From Bacteroidota bacterium (GTDB lineage: Bacteria; Bacteroidota; Bacteroidia; JACCXN01): a stretch of 15,133 nucleotides of DNA. The translations under genes and the position numbers were made by a program. Positions 7,296 to 15,056 of the stretch are shown in pieces. Numbering within the stretch: position 1 is the first letter of the stretch; every line of letters starts with the position of its first letter. Below the pieces are notes generated by a model. That model was not told the DNA's origin and did not search any database. It was given only the letters and a program-made list of their open reading frames with translations. Location of the stretch: assembly GCA_947462515.1 (NCBI GenBank), contig CANHPJ010000012.1:1-15133 (forward strand), written 5' to 3'.

Positions 7296-8825
7296 ATGCA
7301 AGAAATGATACTTATCCTCGATTTTGGTTCTCAGTATACTCAGCTTATTGCACGAAGAGTGAGAGAACTTAATGTATATTGTGAAATACATCCATACAGT
7401 TATATTCCAAAAGAAACAGCCAATATTAAAGGCGTGATTTTTTCAGGAAGTCCTTTTTCGGTTAGAGATGCCAACGCCCTTAAGCCTGATGTAGATTTTT
7501 ACAAAGGTAAATTCCCATTGCTGGGTGTTTGCTATGGCGCTCAATTGCTTGCCAGCAATTATGGGGGAGAAGTGCTTCCTTCCAAAATTCGTGAGTACGG
7601 CAGAGCCAACCTCAATTATTTAAATACTTCTCATAGTTTAATAAAAGGCATGAGCCAAAATTCCCAGGTTTGGATGTCGCATGGTGATACCATTTCTACC
7701 ATTCCCGATAATTATGAGATCATATGCAGTACTCAAGATGTGAAAGTTGCAGGATATCATATCACCGGTGAAAAGACCTATGGTATTCAGTTTCATCCTG
7801 AAGTATATCATTCTTCTGAGGGGACAACGCTTTTAAGAAATTTTGTGGTTGATATTTGCGGCTGTTCCCAAAATTGGACTCCCGACTCCTTCATAGAAAC
7901 AACGGTGAATGGTCTTTCAGAAAAACTTGGTAACGATAAAGTGGTGCTTGGTCTTTCCGGCGGTGTAGATTCTTCTGTTGCTGCTGTGCTGCTTAATCAG
8001 GCAATAGGCAAAAATCTGTATTGTATTTTTGTCGATAACGGTTTATTACGAAAAAATGAATTCGAAAATGTTTTGAATTCATATAAAAATATGGGTTTAA
8101 ATGTTAAAGGTGTTAATGCCAAACAACGTTTCTACGATGCTTTGGCCGGCCTTTCAGACCCGGAGTTAAAAAGAAAAGCCATTGGGAGGGTATTTATCGA
8201 AGTATTCGATGACGAAGCCCATCAAATAGAGGACGTTAAGTGGTTGGCGCAAGGTACCATTTACCCCGATGTTATTGAGTCGGTTTCTGTTAAAGGTCCT
8301 TCTGCAACTATCAAATCGCATCATAATGTTGGTGGATTGCCAGACTTTATGAAGCTTAAAGTGGTAGAACCTTTAAACACCTTGTTTAAAGATGAAGTAA
8401 GAAGAGTAGGAAGAGCTCTAGGAATGCATGAAGATCTTTTGGGTCGTCATCCTTTTCCGGGCCCGGGACTAGCCATTCGTATTTTAGGCGAAATTACTCC
8501 TCAAAAAGTAGCTACCCTGCAAGAGGTAGATGCTATTTTTATTGATGGACTTAAATCTGCCGGGCTTTACGATTCAGTTTGGCAGGCCGGTGCAATATTT
8601 TTGCCGGTACAGTCAGTTGGGGTGATGGGCGATGAGAGAACTTACGAAAATGCTGTTGCATTAAGAGCAGTTTCTTCTACAGATGGGATGACCGCCGATT
8701 GGTGCCATTTGCCTTATGAATTTTTGGGTAAGATTTCAAATGAAATCATCAATAAAGTTAAGGGCATTAATAGAGTTGTTTACGATATTAGTTCAAAGCC
8801 ACCAGCAACTATTGAGTGGGAATAG
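7296..8825 (+). CDS. guaA: GMP synthase (glutamine-hydrolysing)
   Basis: GuaA converts XMP to GMP with ATP and glutamine, the last step of guanine nucleotide synthesis, in the cytoplasm. The 509-residue protein has the class I glutamine amidotransferase domain (about 5-185) with catalytic C79 in 'LLGVCYGAQ' and H167/E169 in 'QFHPEV', then the ATP pyrophosphatase domain with the PP-loop SGGVDSS at 221-227, and the C-terminal dimerisation domain ending 'KPPATIEWE', the typical end. All catalytic residues are present. The start is either ATG 7296 or ATG 7305 ('MILILDFGSQ'); the family often starts close to 'ILILDFGSQ', and the promoter position leaves almost no leader for the first ATG. The LysM gene follows 141 bases later. 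Confidence 0.97.
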   Translation: MQEMILILDFGSQYTQLIARRVRELNVYCEIHPYSYIPKETANIKGVIFSGSPFSVRDANALKPDVDFYKGKFPLLGVCYGAQLLASNYGGEVLPSKIREYGRANLNYLNTSHSLIKGMSQNSQVWMSHGDTISTIPDNYEIICSTQDVKVAGYHITGEKTYGIQFHPEVYHSSEGTTLLRNFVVDICGCSQNWTPDSFIETTVNGLSEKLGNDKVVLGLSGGVDSSVAAVLLNQAIGKNLYCIFVDNGLLRKNEFENVLNSYKNMGLNVKGVNAKQRFYDALAGLSDPELKRKAIGRVFIEVFDDEAHQIEDVKWLAQGTIYPDVIESVSVKGPSATIKSHHNVGGLPDFMKLKVVEPLNTLFKDEVRRVGRALGMHEDLLGRHPFPGPGLAIRILGEITPQKVATLQEVDAIFIDGLKSAGLYDSVWQAGAIFLPVQSVGVMGDERTYENAVALRAVSSTDGMTADWCHLPYEFLGKISNEIINKVKGINRVVYDISSKPPATIEWE

Positions 8826-8966
8826 AGTTTTTGGATTAGATAAGAATTTTGATTGTTTTTAATCTTTTGTGGTGTTTTTTGCTTAACTTAAGCTGACTGA
8901 AATTAAGATTTTAAATCGGATCATCAAATACCAAAAAAATATTCAGTTTCAAGATATAGTCTACCC

Positions 8967-10838
8967 ATGTGCAATTTTCCTTCATATAATTTTTTATACA
9001 AACTAAACCTAATCAGGTTTAGTTTGTCATTTATTGCCATATTGTTTTTTTCTGAAGCCTTCGCCCAGGAACAAGCTCCCATAATAGAGATTATCAATGG
9101 CAATAAGTACTATATACATAAAATAGAAAAGGGAAATACCCTATACGCTATTTCTAAAAAATACCTCATTGAGATAGATGTTTTAATGGAAGAAAATCCT
9201 GCTATTAAAGAGGGATTTAAGATCGATCAGGTAATTAAAATTCCTGTTCGAAGACAAAATAAAAATCTCGAAAAAGCCAATACACCTGCTATTAAGGCCG
9301 ACAATATGCTTCATGCTATTGAAAAAGGTCAAACTTTATACTCGCTTTCCAAATTATATAATATCGATTTAGCGGCATTGGTTGAGGCTAATCCCGGTAT
9401 CGAAAATGGTATGAAACTTGGACAGATCATTACCATACCGGTGATAAAGGTAAAGGATATCACTCCAGCGGCTTCACTGCAGGCCAAAGAAGATCTTTTA
9501 TTACGCCATCAGGTTGAAAAAGGGGAAACGTTGTATTCTCTAGCGGCAAAATATCAGGTTTCTGCCGATTCCATTAGTATCATCAATAATGGTATTCCAG
9601 CCGGACTTAAGGTAGGTGAAAGTATCATTATACCTAAAAAAGACCTTAAAAAAATTCCTGTTCCCAAATCCGAAGCAAAGCAGGATTCTATATCCAGATT
9701 CATAAAGCGTAAAATCAAGAACACTTCCGGAGTCGAAGATTCCTTAAGATTAGAAACCTATACTGTTGGTTTATTTTTACCTTTTTATCTCGATGAAAAT
9801 CAAACTCTTAATGAAAATAAAAAGGAATTTGAAAAAGATGTCATCTCTCCTAACTCCAATATTGGATTATCATTTTACGAGGGCTTTTTATATGCCCTGG
9901 ATTCCTTGAAGAAAGAAGGGCTTTCTGTGAGGTTGTTTGTATATGATGCCGGTAAGGATCCCTCCCTAATAAAGGACTTATTGAATAAACCGGAAATGTC
10001 TGAAATGGACTTGATGATTGGTCCTTTATATGCTCCGGGTTTTTCTGTAATGGCTGATTTTGCCATGAGTAAAAAAATCAACATTATTTCGCCTTTCTCC
10101 AATAACCTGAATATAGTAAACAACAATCCTTATGTAAGTAAGCCTACCTCTTCGCAAAACACCCGAATTAAAGAAATGCTGGCTTACATATCCCGAAACT
10201 TTTCTAAGGAAAATTTAATATTACTGAATTCAAATTCAGAAACAGATAAAGATTTGATGAGTGTTAGCTCAAGTACCTGCAAATCATTATTCAACGGTAA
10301 ATCCTTTAAGGAAATTTCGTATCAGGAAGCTAAAATGGCCGGCCTAAAGGCTAATTTAAGTCTATCTCAAAATAATGTAATTATTGTCCCTTCTGTCGAT
10401 CAGGCATTTGTTACGCAGTTGATAACAAATATCAACTATTGGACCAGAGAATATAAAATTACCCTGGTAGGTCTCGATAACTGGATAGATTTTGATAATT
10501 TGGATATGACCTATCTTGATAAATTAAATACGCATTTTCCTACCTCATTCCACGTTGATTACGACTCGGTAGAGCTCAAAAATTTCATGAAAAAATATAG
10601 AGCTAAATACTATGTCGATCCGGATCATTTTGCAATGCAGGGATTCGATATCGGATATTATTACCTCTCAGCGCTCTTGAATAATGGCCTAAACCTCGAA
10701 AAAAGTTATGCCGAAACAAAGTTTAAAGGGCTTCAAACCATTTTTAATTTAACTAGATTAGGCAGTGGTTCAGGGTTCGAAAATCATGGTATTTCAATTA
10801 TGAAGTATGATGATTTTAAATTGATAAAAGTTAATTAA
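8967..10838 (+). CDS. Exported protein with three LysM domains and a type-I periplasmic-binding domain
   Basis: The 623-residue protein starts with a signal peptide (hydrophobic 18-30, likely cleavage after 'EAFA', residue 33), not a lipobox. Three LysM repeats follow, each with the 'H-IEKG-TLY-LS-KY' and 'IPV' hallmarks: about 49-93, 114-158 and 179-223. LysM binds N-acetylglucosamine-containing glycans, usually peptidoglycan. After a basic linker (about 227-255), residues 265-622 look like the Leu/Ile/Val-binding (type-I periplasmic-binding) fold: 'VGLFLPFY', 'YEGFLYALDSL', 'LMIGPLYAP', 'IISPFSNN', 'QGFDIGYYYLSALL'. I expect a periplasmic wall-bound sensor, scaffold or regulator rather than a transporter subunit, since no permease genes are near. 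It is followed by hemF after six bases. A perfect inverted repeat lies inside its signal-peptide codons. Confidence 0.85.
   Translation: MCNFPSYNFLYKLNLIRFSLSFIAILFFSEAFAQEQAPIIEIINGNKYYIHKIEKGNTLYAISKKYLIEIDVLMEENPAIKEGFKIDQVIKIPVRRQNKNLEKANTPAIKADNMLHAIEKGQTLYSLSKLYNIDLAALVEANPGIENGMKLGQIITIPVIKVKDITPAASLQAKEDLLLRHQVEKGETLYSLAAKYQVSADSISIINNGIPAGLKVGESIIIPKKDLKKIPVPKSEAKQDSISRFIKRKIKNTSGVEDSLRLETYTVGLFLPFYLDENQTLNENKKEFEKDVISPNSNIGLSFYEGFLYALDSLKKEGLSVRLFVYDAGKDPSLIKDLLNKPEMSEMDLMIGPLYAPGFSVMADFAMSKKINIISPFSNNLNIVNNNPYVSKPTSSQNTRIKEMLAYISRNFSKENLILLNSNSETDKDLMSVSSSTCKSLFNGKSFKEISYQEAKMAGLKANLSLSQNNVIIVPSVDQAFVTQLITNINYWTREYKITLVGLDNWIDFDNLDMTYLDKLNTHFPTSFHVDYDSVELKNFMKKYRAKYYVDPDHFAMQGFDIGYYYLSALLNNGLNLEKSYAETKFKGLQTIFNLTRLGSGSGFENHGISIMKYDDFKLIKVN
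8998..9027 (+). repeat. Perfect 13-bp inverted repeat in the LysM gene start
   Basis: ACAAACTAAACCT (8998-9010) and AGGTTTAGTTTGT (9015-9027) pair perfectly around a 4-base loop. The repeat lies at codons 11-21 of the LysM gene. No T-tract follows on either strand, so it is not a standard terminator. It could be an mRNA hairpin limiting translation or a binding site for a dimeric regulator. Confidence 0.85.
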
Positions 10839-10844
10839 TATCAA

Positions 10845-11771
10845 ATGAGTTTGGATAAAAATGAAATAAGTGATTGGTTCAAGTCCTTGCAGGATGATAT
10901 ATGTCAATCACTTGAAATAGCTGATGGCAGTGCAAAATTCCAGACCGACAATTGGAATCGCGAAGAAGGCGGTGGAGGAAGAAGTCGTATCATTCAAAAT
11001 GGATCGGTTATTGAAAAAGGTGGAGTTAACTTTTCTGCCGTATATGGAGAATTACCCGAAAACATTAAAAAAGCTCTTAAAGTAGATGGAAATCAGTTTT
11101 TTGCAACAGGTGTTTCCATTGTTATTCATCCAATAAATCCATTTGTGCCTATCATTCATATGAATGTTAGGTATTTCGAAATCATCAATCCCGATGATGA
11201 AAATAGAGGTGCCAAAAAAACATGCTGGTTTGGCGGTGGAATTGACTTAACTCCACATTATGTTTTTGAAAATGATGCGCAATTTTTTCATAAGTCGTTA
11301 AAAAATGCTTGCGATAAATTTGATGCCACTTACTATCAGGAATTTAAAAAATGGGCCGACGACTACTTTTATATTAACCACCGAAACGAAACCCGCGGTA
11401 TTGGTGGTATATTTTTTGACAGACTTACCGAAAACGAAAAGTTTTCAATAGAAAATCGTTTTGAATTTGTAAAGGAAGTAGGCCTTACTTTTGCCCCTGT
11501 GTATACTAAATACATGGATTTACATAAAAATGATTCTTTCTCCGATGAAAATAAACAATGGCAAATGCTACGTAGGGGTCGCTATGTGGAGTTTAACTTA
11601 GTTTATGATAAAGGTACCAAATTTGGTTTGGATACCAACGGCAGAATAGAATCTATATTAATGAGCCTACCACCTTTAGCCTCTTGGCTTTATGATTTTA
11701 AACCCAAGTCAGATAGTAAGGAACAGCATACGCTAAACCTATTGAAAAAGGACATCACTTGGGTAAGTTAA
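10845..11771 (+). CDS. hemF: Oxygen-dependent coproporphyrinogen III oxidase
   Basis: HemF converts coproporphyrinogen III to protoporphyrinogen IX with oxygen, releasing two CO2, in the cytoplasmic haem pathway. The 308-residue protein carries 'REEGGGGRSR' (39-48), 'GVSIVIHPINPFVP' with H95, 'HMNVRYFE' with H105, 'WFGGGIDLTP' (128-137), H149, 'NHRNETRGIGG' with H179, and 'GRYVEFNLVYDKGTKFGL' (245-262). The four histidines that correspond to those studied in the E. coli enzyme are all present. Length is normal. The ATG at 10845 is six bases after the LysM gene stop, so the two are almost certainly co-transcribed. It implies an organism able to make haem in the presence of oxygen, which fits the c-type cytochrome-like gene that follows. 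Confidence 0.96.
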   Translation: MSLDKNEISDWFKSLQDDICQSLEIADGSAKFQTDNWNREEGGGGRSRIIQNGSVIEKGGVNFSAVYGELPENIKKALKVDGNQFFATGVSIVIHPINPFVPIIHMNVRYFEIINPDDENRGAKKTCWFGGGIDLTPHYVFENDAQFFHKSLKNACDKFDATYYQEFKKWADDYFYINHRNETRGIGGIFFDRLTENEKFSIENRFEFVKEVGLTFAPVYTKYMDLHKNDSFSDENKQWQMLRRGRYVEFNLVYDKGTKFGLDTNGRIESILMSLPPLASWLYDFKPKSDSKEQHTLNLLKKDITWVS

Positions 11772-11833
11772 TTTACGTATTCAACTATTATCTCCATATT
11801 TCAAAATATAACAAAAACTAAATATACATCCTC

Positions 11834-12292
11834 ATGAAGTTAACATGCACCGTATTTTCATTTATAATTGTTTTGATTGTTTTACTGCAAGCCTGTGAGA
11901 AAGAAGGCGGTAATGAAACAAATATTAGTGCTTTCAGCAGTAAAAAGAGTCATAATATGGGTCAAAACTGTATGAGTTGCCATAAAAATGGGGGAGAAGG
12001 CGAGGGATGGTTCCTTGCTGCCGGAACCGTTTACGATTCACTTAAAACAAGCACTTATCCAAATGCTACCGTTAAATTGTTTACTGGGCCAAATGGAACT
12101 GGTACCTTAAAGCATACTCTTCAGGTTGATGGATTAGGTAATTTTTATACCACTGAATCTATTGATTTTGGCACTGGTTTATACCCAGCTGTAGAGGGGA
12201 AAAATTATACCAAATATATGAGTTCATCCACTCGTAATGGACAGTGCAATAGCTGTCATGGTTCCTCTGCCGAAAAAATTTATACCAACTAA
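11834..12292 (+). CDS. Lipoprotein with two CxxCH haem-attachment motifs
   Basis: The 152-residue protein has a lipoprotein signal peptide with lipobox 'LLQAC' and lipidated C21, so it is probably anchored in an envelope membrane facing the periplasm or the outside. Two c-type haem motifs are visible: C46-M-S-C49-H50 in 'GQNCMSCHKNGG' and C138-N-S-C141-H142 in 'GQCNSCHGSS'. Between them about 75 residues ('AGTVYDSLKTSTYPNATVKL' through 'DGLGNFYTTESIDFG') look like a small beta-sandwich of the carboxypeptidase-regulatory-like type. I infer a diheme cytochrome c lipoprotein. Axial ligands other than the two histidines are not obvious; H40 and H94 are candidates. It lies 62 bases after hemF, so a haem link is possible. 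I do not recognise a named family. Confidence 0.75.
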   Translation: MKLTCTVFSFIIVLIVLLQACEKEGGNETNISAFSSKKSHNMGQNCMSCHKNGGEGEGWFLAAGTVYDSLKTSTYPNATVKLFTGPNGTGTLKHTLQVDGLGNFYTTESIDFGTGLYPAVEGKNYTKYMSSSTRNGQCNSCHGSSAEKIYTN

Positions 12293-12379
12293 CTAATAGC
12301 TTTTCCAAAGTTAACATTTGTAAAAGTGTGACTTTTGTGTATAAAAAGACTTTTGAAATTCCCATTTTTTATTGCTTTT

Positions 12380-12396
12380 AAGCAAATTTGCTTTTG
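12380..12396 (+). terminator. Weak terminator candidate after the cytochrome-like gene
   Basis: AAGCA-AATT-TGCTT (12380-12393) is part of a 14-base perfect palindrome followed by TTG, about 90 bases after the stop codon. TTGCTT-TT-AAGCAA just to its left is a competing stem. The short T-run makes terminator function uncertain. Confidence 0.25.
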
Positions 12397-12488
12397 TACA
12401 ATAATGCGGTTTCTGCACTTTCAAAATAGTGTCAAAAATATTTATTTACATGGCTGTTCAAAGCTATAAATACTATTTTTTAAGGCCA

Positions 12489-12496
12489 TATATTTG
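12489..12496 (+). promoter_or_regulatory. Orphan Bacteroidota -7 box (TATATTTG)
   Basis: TATATTTG matches TAnnTTTG exactly but no gene follows on the plus strand; the only open frame is a 15-codon one from ATG 12510. It is embedded in the GGCCA/TGGCC inverted repeat. It could start a small RNA covering the hairpins at 12537-12615, or be a chance match in A+T-rich DNA. Confidence 0.3.
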
Positions 12497-12591
12497 GCCA
12501 AAGTGCGTGATGGGAAGATTTGACAAAAAAAATACCAAGTTACCAACTTTAAAGTAAAAGAATTTAGAATGCTATATGAGTAAAGTGCCAC

Positions 12592-12615
12592 TTTTCTAAA
12601 TTGGTGTTTAGAAAA
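12592..12615. repeat. 9-bp inverted repeat downstream of the SGNH gene
   Basis: TTTTCTAAA (12592-12600) and TTTAGAAAA (12607-12615) pair perfectly around TTGGTG. It lies about 87 bases after the SGNH stop on the minus strand. There is no following T-tract on either strand, so it may be an mRNA 3'-end stem rather than an intrinsic terminator. Confidence 0.6.
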
Positions 12616-12701
12616 AGAAATTGAGTCCAATACTAAAGTTTATACAAGTTTGAGGTAAAAAAAATTAATATTTTATTGGTTGATATTTGTAAACATTTAT
12701 A

Positions 12702-13640
12702 TCAATTATTCTTTTCATTTAGTTTATTAATTTCCTTAGTCAACTCATTACTAAAAATAAAGGATCCATTGATGTTAAAATGTACATTGTCGCATAAATT
12801 TTTTGTTTGGCAAATCTCTGTTAGGAACTTTTCAGTATAAATCATTTTATTTTTTTCGGGGATTGAATTAAAAAGTGGCAATAATTCCTTTTTTTCTTCA
12901 GAAGATGTAAATGCAATAGGTAATAGAAAAATAATTTTAGTGTTTTTTTCTAGGCCATTTGCAATGGTTTTTAAAATTTCTATGTGACTAGTTTTATTAA
13001 ACTTTTCATTTTTATTAATTGATTCAATATCTAATGCATTTAAATAAACAATATTGCTACTGTCACCGGAATAGCTTTTTTCTATTCTGGAGTTTGCAAG
13101 ATTTGTGATTCCTAGGCTTGGATCATTAATAATATTGAATTCCTCATTTAATGAAAAAAAGTTGAATGCAAATTCACCAATATCAGTTATAAAGGTTTTG
13201 AATTCATAGTAGGAGGTTTTATTTATTGAATTATAATAGCTGATCAAGCCCTTATTAAAATCAGAATAGTTGAATATATCATAACATCTAGGGGATTTGT
13301 AGGGTTTGAATCTTGAAACTTCAATAAAAATTATGTTGTTTTTTGAAGTTGAAATTATTTTATTAGCTAATAACAAGCCATAATTCATAGGGAGGGCATT
13401 GATACCCATATTGTGAAATGTCTTGCCGGTGATTTTTCGCATCATTAATTTTTCATCAAAACTTTCTCTTATTCTGCTAGATCCAATAATATAACAAATT
13501 GAATCACTTCTTTTAGAGTTAAAATAGGGTTTATAAGAAGGGTTTTTAATGATAGTGTAATAAACACCATATCTTATTATTGAAACAAAAATAAATATGG
13601 ATAAAACAAATAAAAATATCTTTATTATTGATTTTTTCAT
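12702..13640 (-). CDS. Membrane-anchored SGNH/GDSL-like protein, probable MBOAT partner
   Basis: The 312-residue protein has one N-terminal membrane segment (about 5-30), then a periplasmic domain of the SGNH type. Block I is 'IIGSSRIRESFD' (51-62), where S55 is the likely nucleophile; 'NMGINALPMNYG' (77-88) resembles the glycine/asparagine blocks; and 'DNVHFNINGS' (284-293) supplies the D284-x-x-H287 pair. This pattern is like DltD or AlgJ/AlgX-type partners, which pass an acyl group from a membrane-bound O-acyltransferase to a polysaccharide. It starts 39 bases after the MBOAT gene on the same strand, so it is most likely co-transcribed and functionally tied to it. Overall sequence between motifs is unfamiliar and lysine/asparagine/isoleucine-rich. 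Hydrolase activity instead of transfer cannot be excluded. Confidence 0.75.
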   Translation of the reverse strand: MKKSIIKIFLFVLSIFIFVSIIRYGVYYTIIKNPSYKPYFNSKRSDSICYIIGSSRIRESFDEKLMMRKITGKTFHNMGINALPMNYGLLLANKIISTSKNNIIFIEVSRFKPYKSPRCYDIFNYSDFNKGLISYYNSINKTSYYEFKTFITDIGEFAFNFFSLNEEFNIINDPSLGITNLANSRIEKSYSGDSSNIVYLNALDIESINKNEKFNKTSHIEILKTIANGLEKNTKIIFLLPIAFTSSEEKKELLPLFNSIPEKNKMIYTEKFLTEICQTKNLCDNVHFNINGSFIFSNELTKEINKLNEKNN

Positions 13641-13679
13641 TGAAATAAAGCGCTGAAAGAGGCCGATTAGAAAATTGGT

Positions 13680-15056
13680 TTAAAATTTGAAATAATAAAA
13701 TTTATCAGGATTTATACCCCATAATAGGATACAGGTTGAAATTGTGAAATAAAATAACCACCTCATATATGTTTTTTGTTCACCTATAAAGTCTTCAATA
13801 CTTTTGTTATTTGCCAAACGGTAAATAACATCCATTAAAAGGAACATGATAATTAGTTTTTTTGGGAAATGAAAGTCTATTTTGGTATCAATATTGGTAA
13901 TTGCAATTAATACATCAGTTAAAGAGTTTGCCCTAAATACCAGTGCAATAAATGATGCAATAGCTACATGATAAATTGTGCCAAGAGGGTTTCTTATTTT
14001 GGCATTAATAAATTCAAAATGAGGTTTAATGTATCGTTCTAATATAATCCAGGAACCATTTAATATTCCCCAAATTGCAAACGAAATTGTAACCCCATGC
14101 CAAAGTCCGATGAGGAAAAATGTGCTTAAAATAGCTAGGTTAATTTGCCATTGTTTTTTCGCTTTTTTTGTTATTGAGAAAAAGAAGTAGTCTCTAAACC
14201 AGTGATTTAAGGTGATGTGCCAACCATTCCAGAATTCTTTTCTAGAGCTTGCTGCATATACTCGATCTTTAAAATTAGATTTAAGCTTTATGCCAAAAAA
14301 ATGAGAAAGCCCTCGACTAATATCAATATAGGAGGTAAAATCGCAATATATTTGGAGGAAAAACACAAAACCTCCAAAAAGTATGTTAATTCCTTGATGC
14401 GTTTCCGGAAAATCAATGATATTGTCGGCAACTATTTTTAGTCGTTGGGCTAATACATATTTTTTAAATATTCCCCATAATATCAATCTAAATCCAAGTG
14501 AAAAATTTTGGTTAGAAAGGGAAATGTTATTTTTAAATTGTGGAATAAGAAATTTAGCTCTATGAAGCGGTCCAGCAAGAATATGTGGGAAATAACAAAG
14601 AAAAAGTAATAATAGGCCATAATTTCTTTCTGGTTTAAGGTATCCTCTTTTAATATCTATTAAATAGCTTATGCCATTAAAAGTAAAAAAGGATAGTCCT
14701 ACTACGTAGTAAAACTTTTCTGACTGTACCTGAAAATCTTTTAACTTTATTAAGTTAATTAACTCAATAACAGGGTCTGCCAGTTTATAGAATAAAAGGG
14801 GTAAAAGTGCTAAAAGTATTATGAATACATATGTTATTTTTTGATTTTCTTTTTGTTTTTCAATCAAAAACCCACTAAAGAAAATAACTAAGGAGAAGGC
14901 AAATAAAATCCAGATGAATTTTTCTGCTACAAAAAAATAAAAGGCTAAACTACTCAACAATAAAGCTAGCCAACGATATTTTGTTGAATATAAAAGGAGT
15001 AGAAGTAAGGTTGTTATAAATGTAAACCCTAAAAGAATTGGGAAACTATACAACAT
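13680..15056 (-). CDS. MBOAT family O-acyltransferase (AlgI/DltB-like)
   Basis: The 458-residue integral membrane protein belongs to the membrane-bound O-acyltransferase family. AlgI-like landmarks in order are 'FPHILAGPLHRAKFLIPQF' (156-174), 'YCDFTSYIDISRGL' (237-250), 'SRKEFWNGWHITLNHWFRDY' (271-290) with H280, 'LIGLWHG' (315-321) with the catalytic H320, and 'FRAN' (374-377). Many hydrophobic stretches are seen, as expected for about ten or more membrane segments. These enzymes move acyl groups, most often acetyl, across the membrane for O-acylation of extracellular polysaccharides. The SGNH protein just downstream is the likely transferase partner. An in-frame TAA lies four codons upstream of ATG 15056, fixing the start region. 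No TAnnTTTG box precedes it, so it is probably inside a longer operon entering from the right. The glycan acceptor is unknown. Confidence 0.9.
   Translation of the reverse strand: MLYSFPILLGFTFITTLLLLLLYSTKYRWLALLLSSLAFYFFVAEKFIWILFAFSLVIFFSGFLIEKQKENQKITYVFIILLALLPLLFYKLADPVIELINLIKLKDFQVQSEKFYYVVGLSFFTFNGISYLIDIKRGYLKPERNYGLLLLFLCYFPHILAGPLHRAKFLIPQFKNNISLSNQNFSLGFRLILWGIFKKYVLAQRLKIVADNIIDFPETHQGINILFGGFVFFLQIYCDFTSYIDISRGLSHFFGIKLKSNFKDRVYAASSRKEFWNGWHITLNHWFRDYFFFSITKKAKKQWQINLAILSTFFLIGLWHGVTISFAIWGILNGSWIILERYIKPHFEFINAKIRNPLGTIYHVAIASFIALVFRANSLTDVLIAITNIDTKIDFHFPKKLIIMFLLMDVIYRLANNKSIEDFIGEQKTYMRWLFYFTISTCILLWGINPDKFYYFKF

Larger units (their letters stand above)
12293..12701. other. 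409-base palindrome-rich gene-free region between convergent genes
   Basis: No credible gene is present. The region holds several perfect self-complementary elements: AAAAGT-GTG-ACTTTT (12322-12336), AAGCAAATTTGCTT (12380-12393), GGCCA-TATATT-TGGCC (12484-12499), AAGTT-ACC-AACTT (12537-12549), AAAGTG-C-CACTTT (12583-12595) and a 9-bp stem at 12592-12615. It also holds an exact TATATTTG box. It should contain the 3' ends of the haem-cytochrome unit and the MBOAT/SGNH unit. Confidence 0.6.

Noticed and set aside
12510..12557. 15-codon frame MGRFDKKNTKLPTLK after the orphan TATATTTG box, faintly like the start of small ribosomal protein THX
   Set aside because: The resemblance covers only a few residues and the frame ends before the family core, so it is most likely chance.
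12442..12630. 62-codon minus-strand frame in the gap after the cytochrome-like gene
   Set aside because: Composition is non-descript, it overlaps the palindromes and the orphan promoter box, and no family feature is visible.
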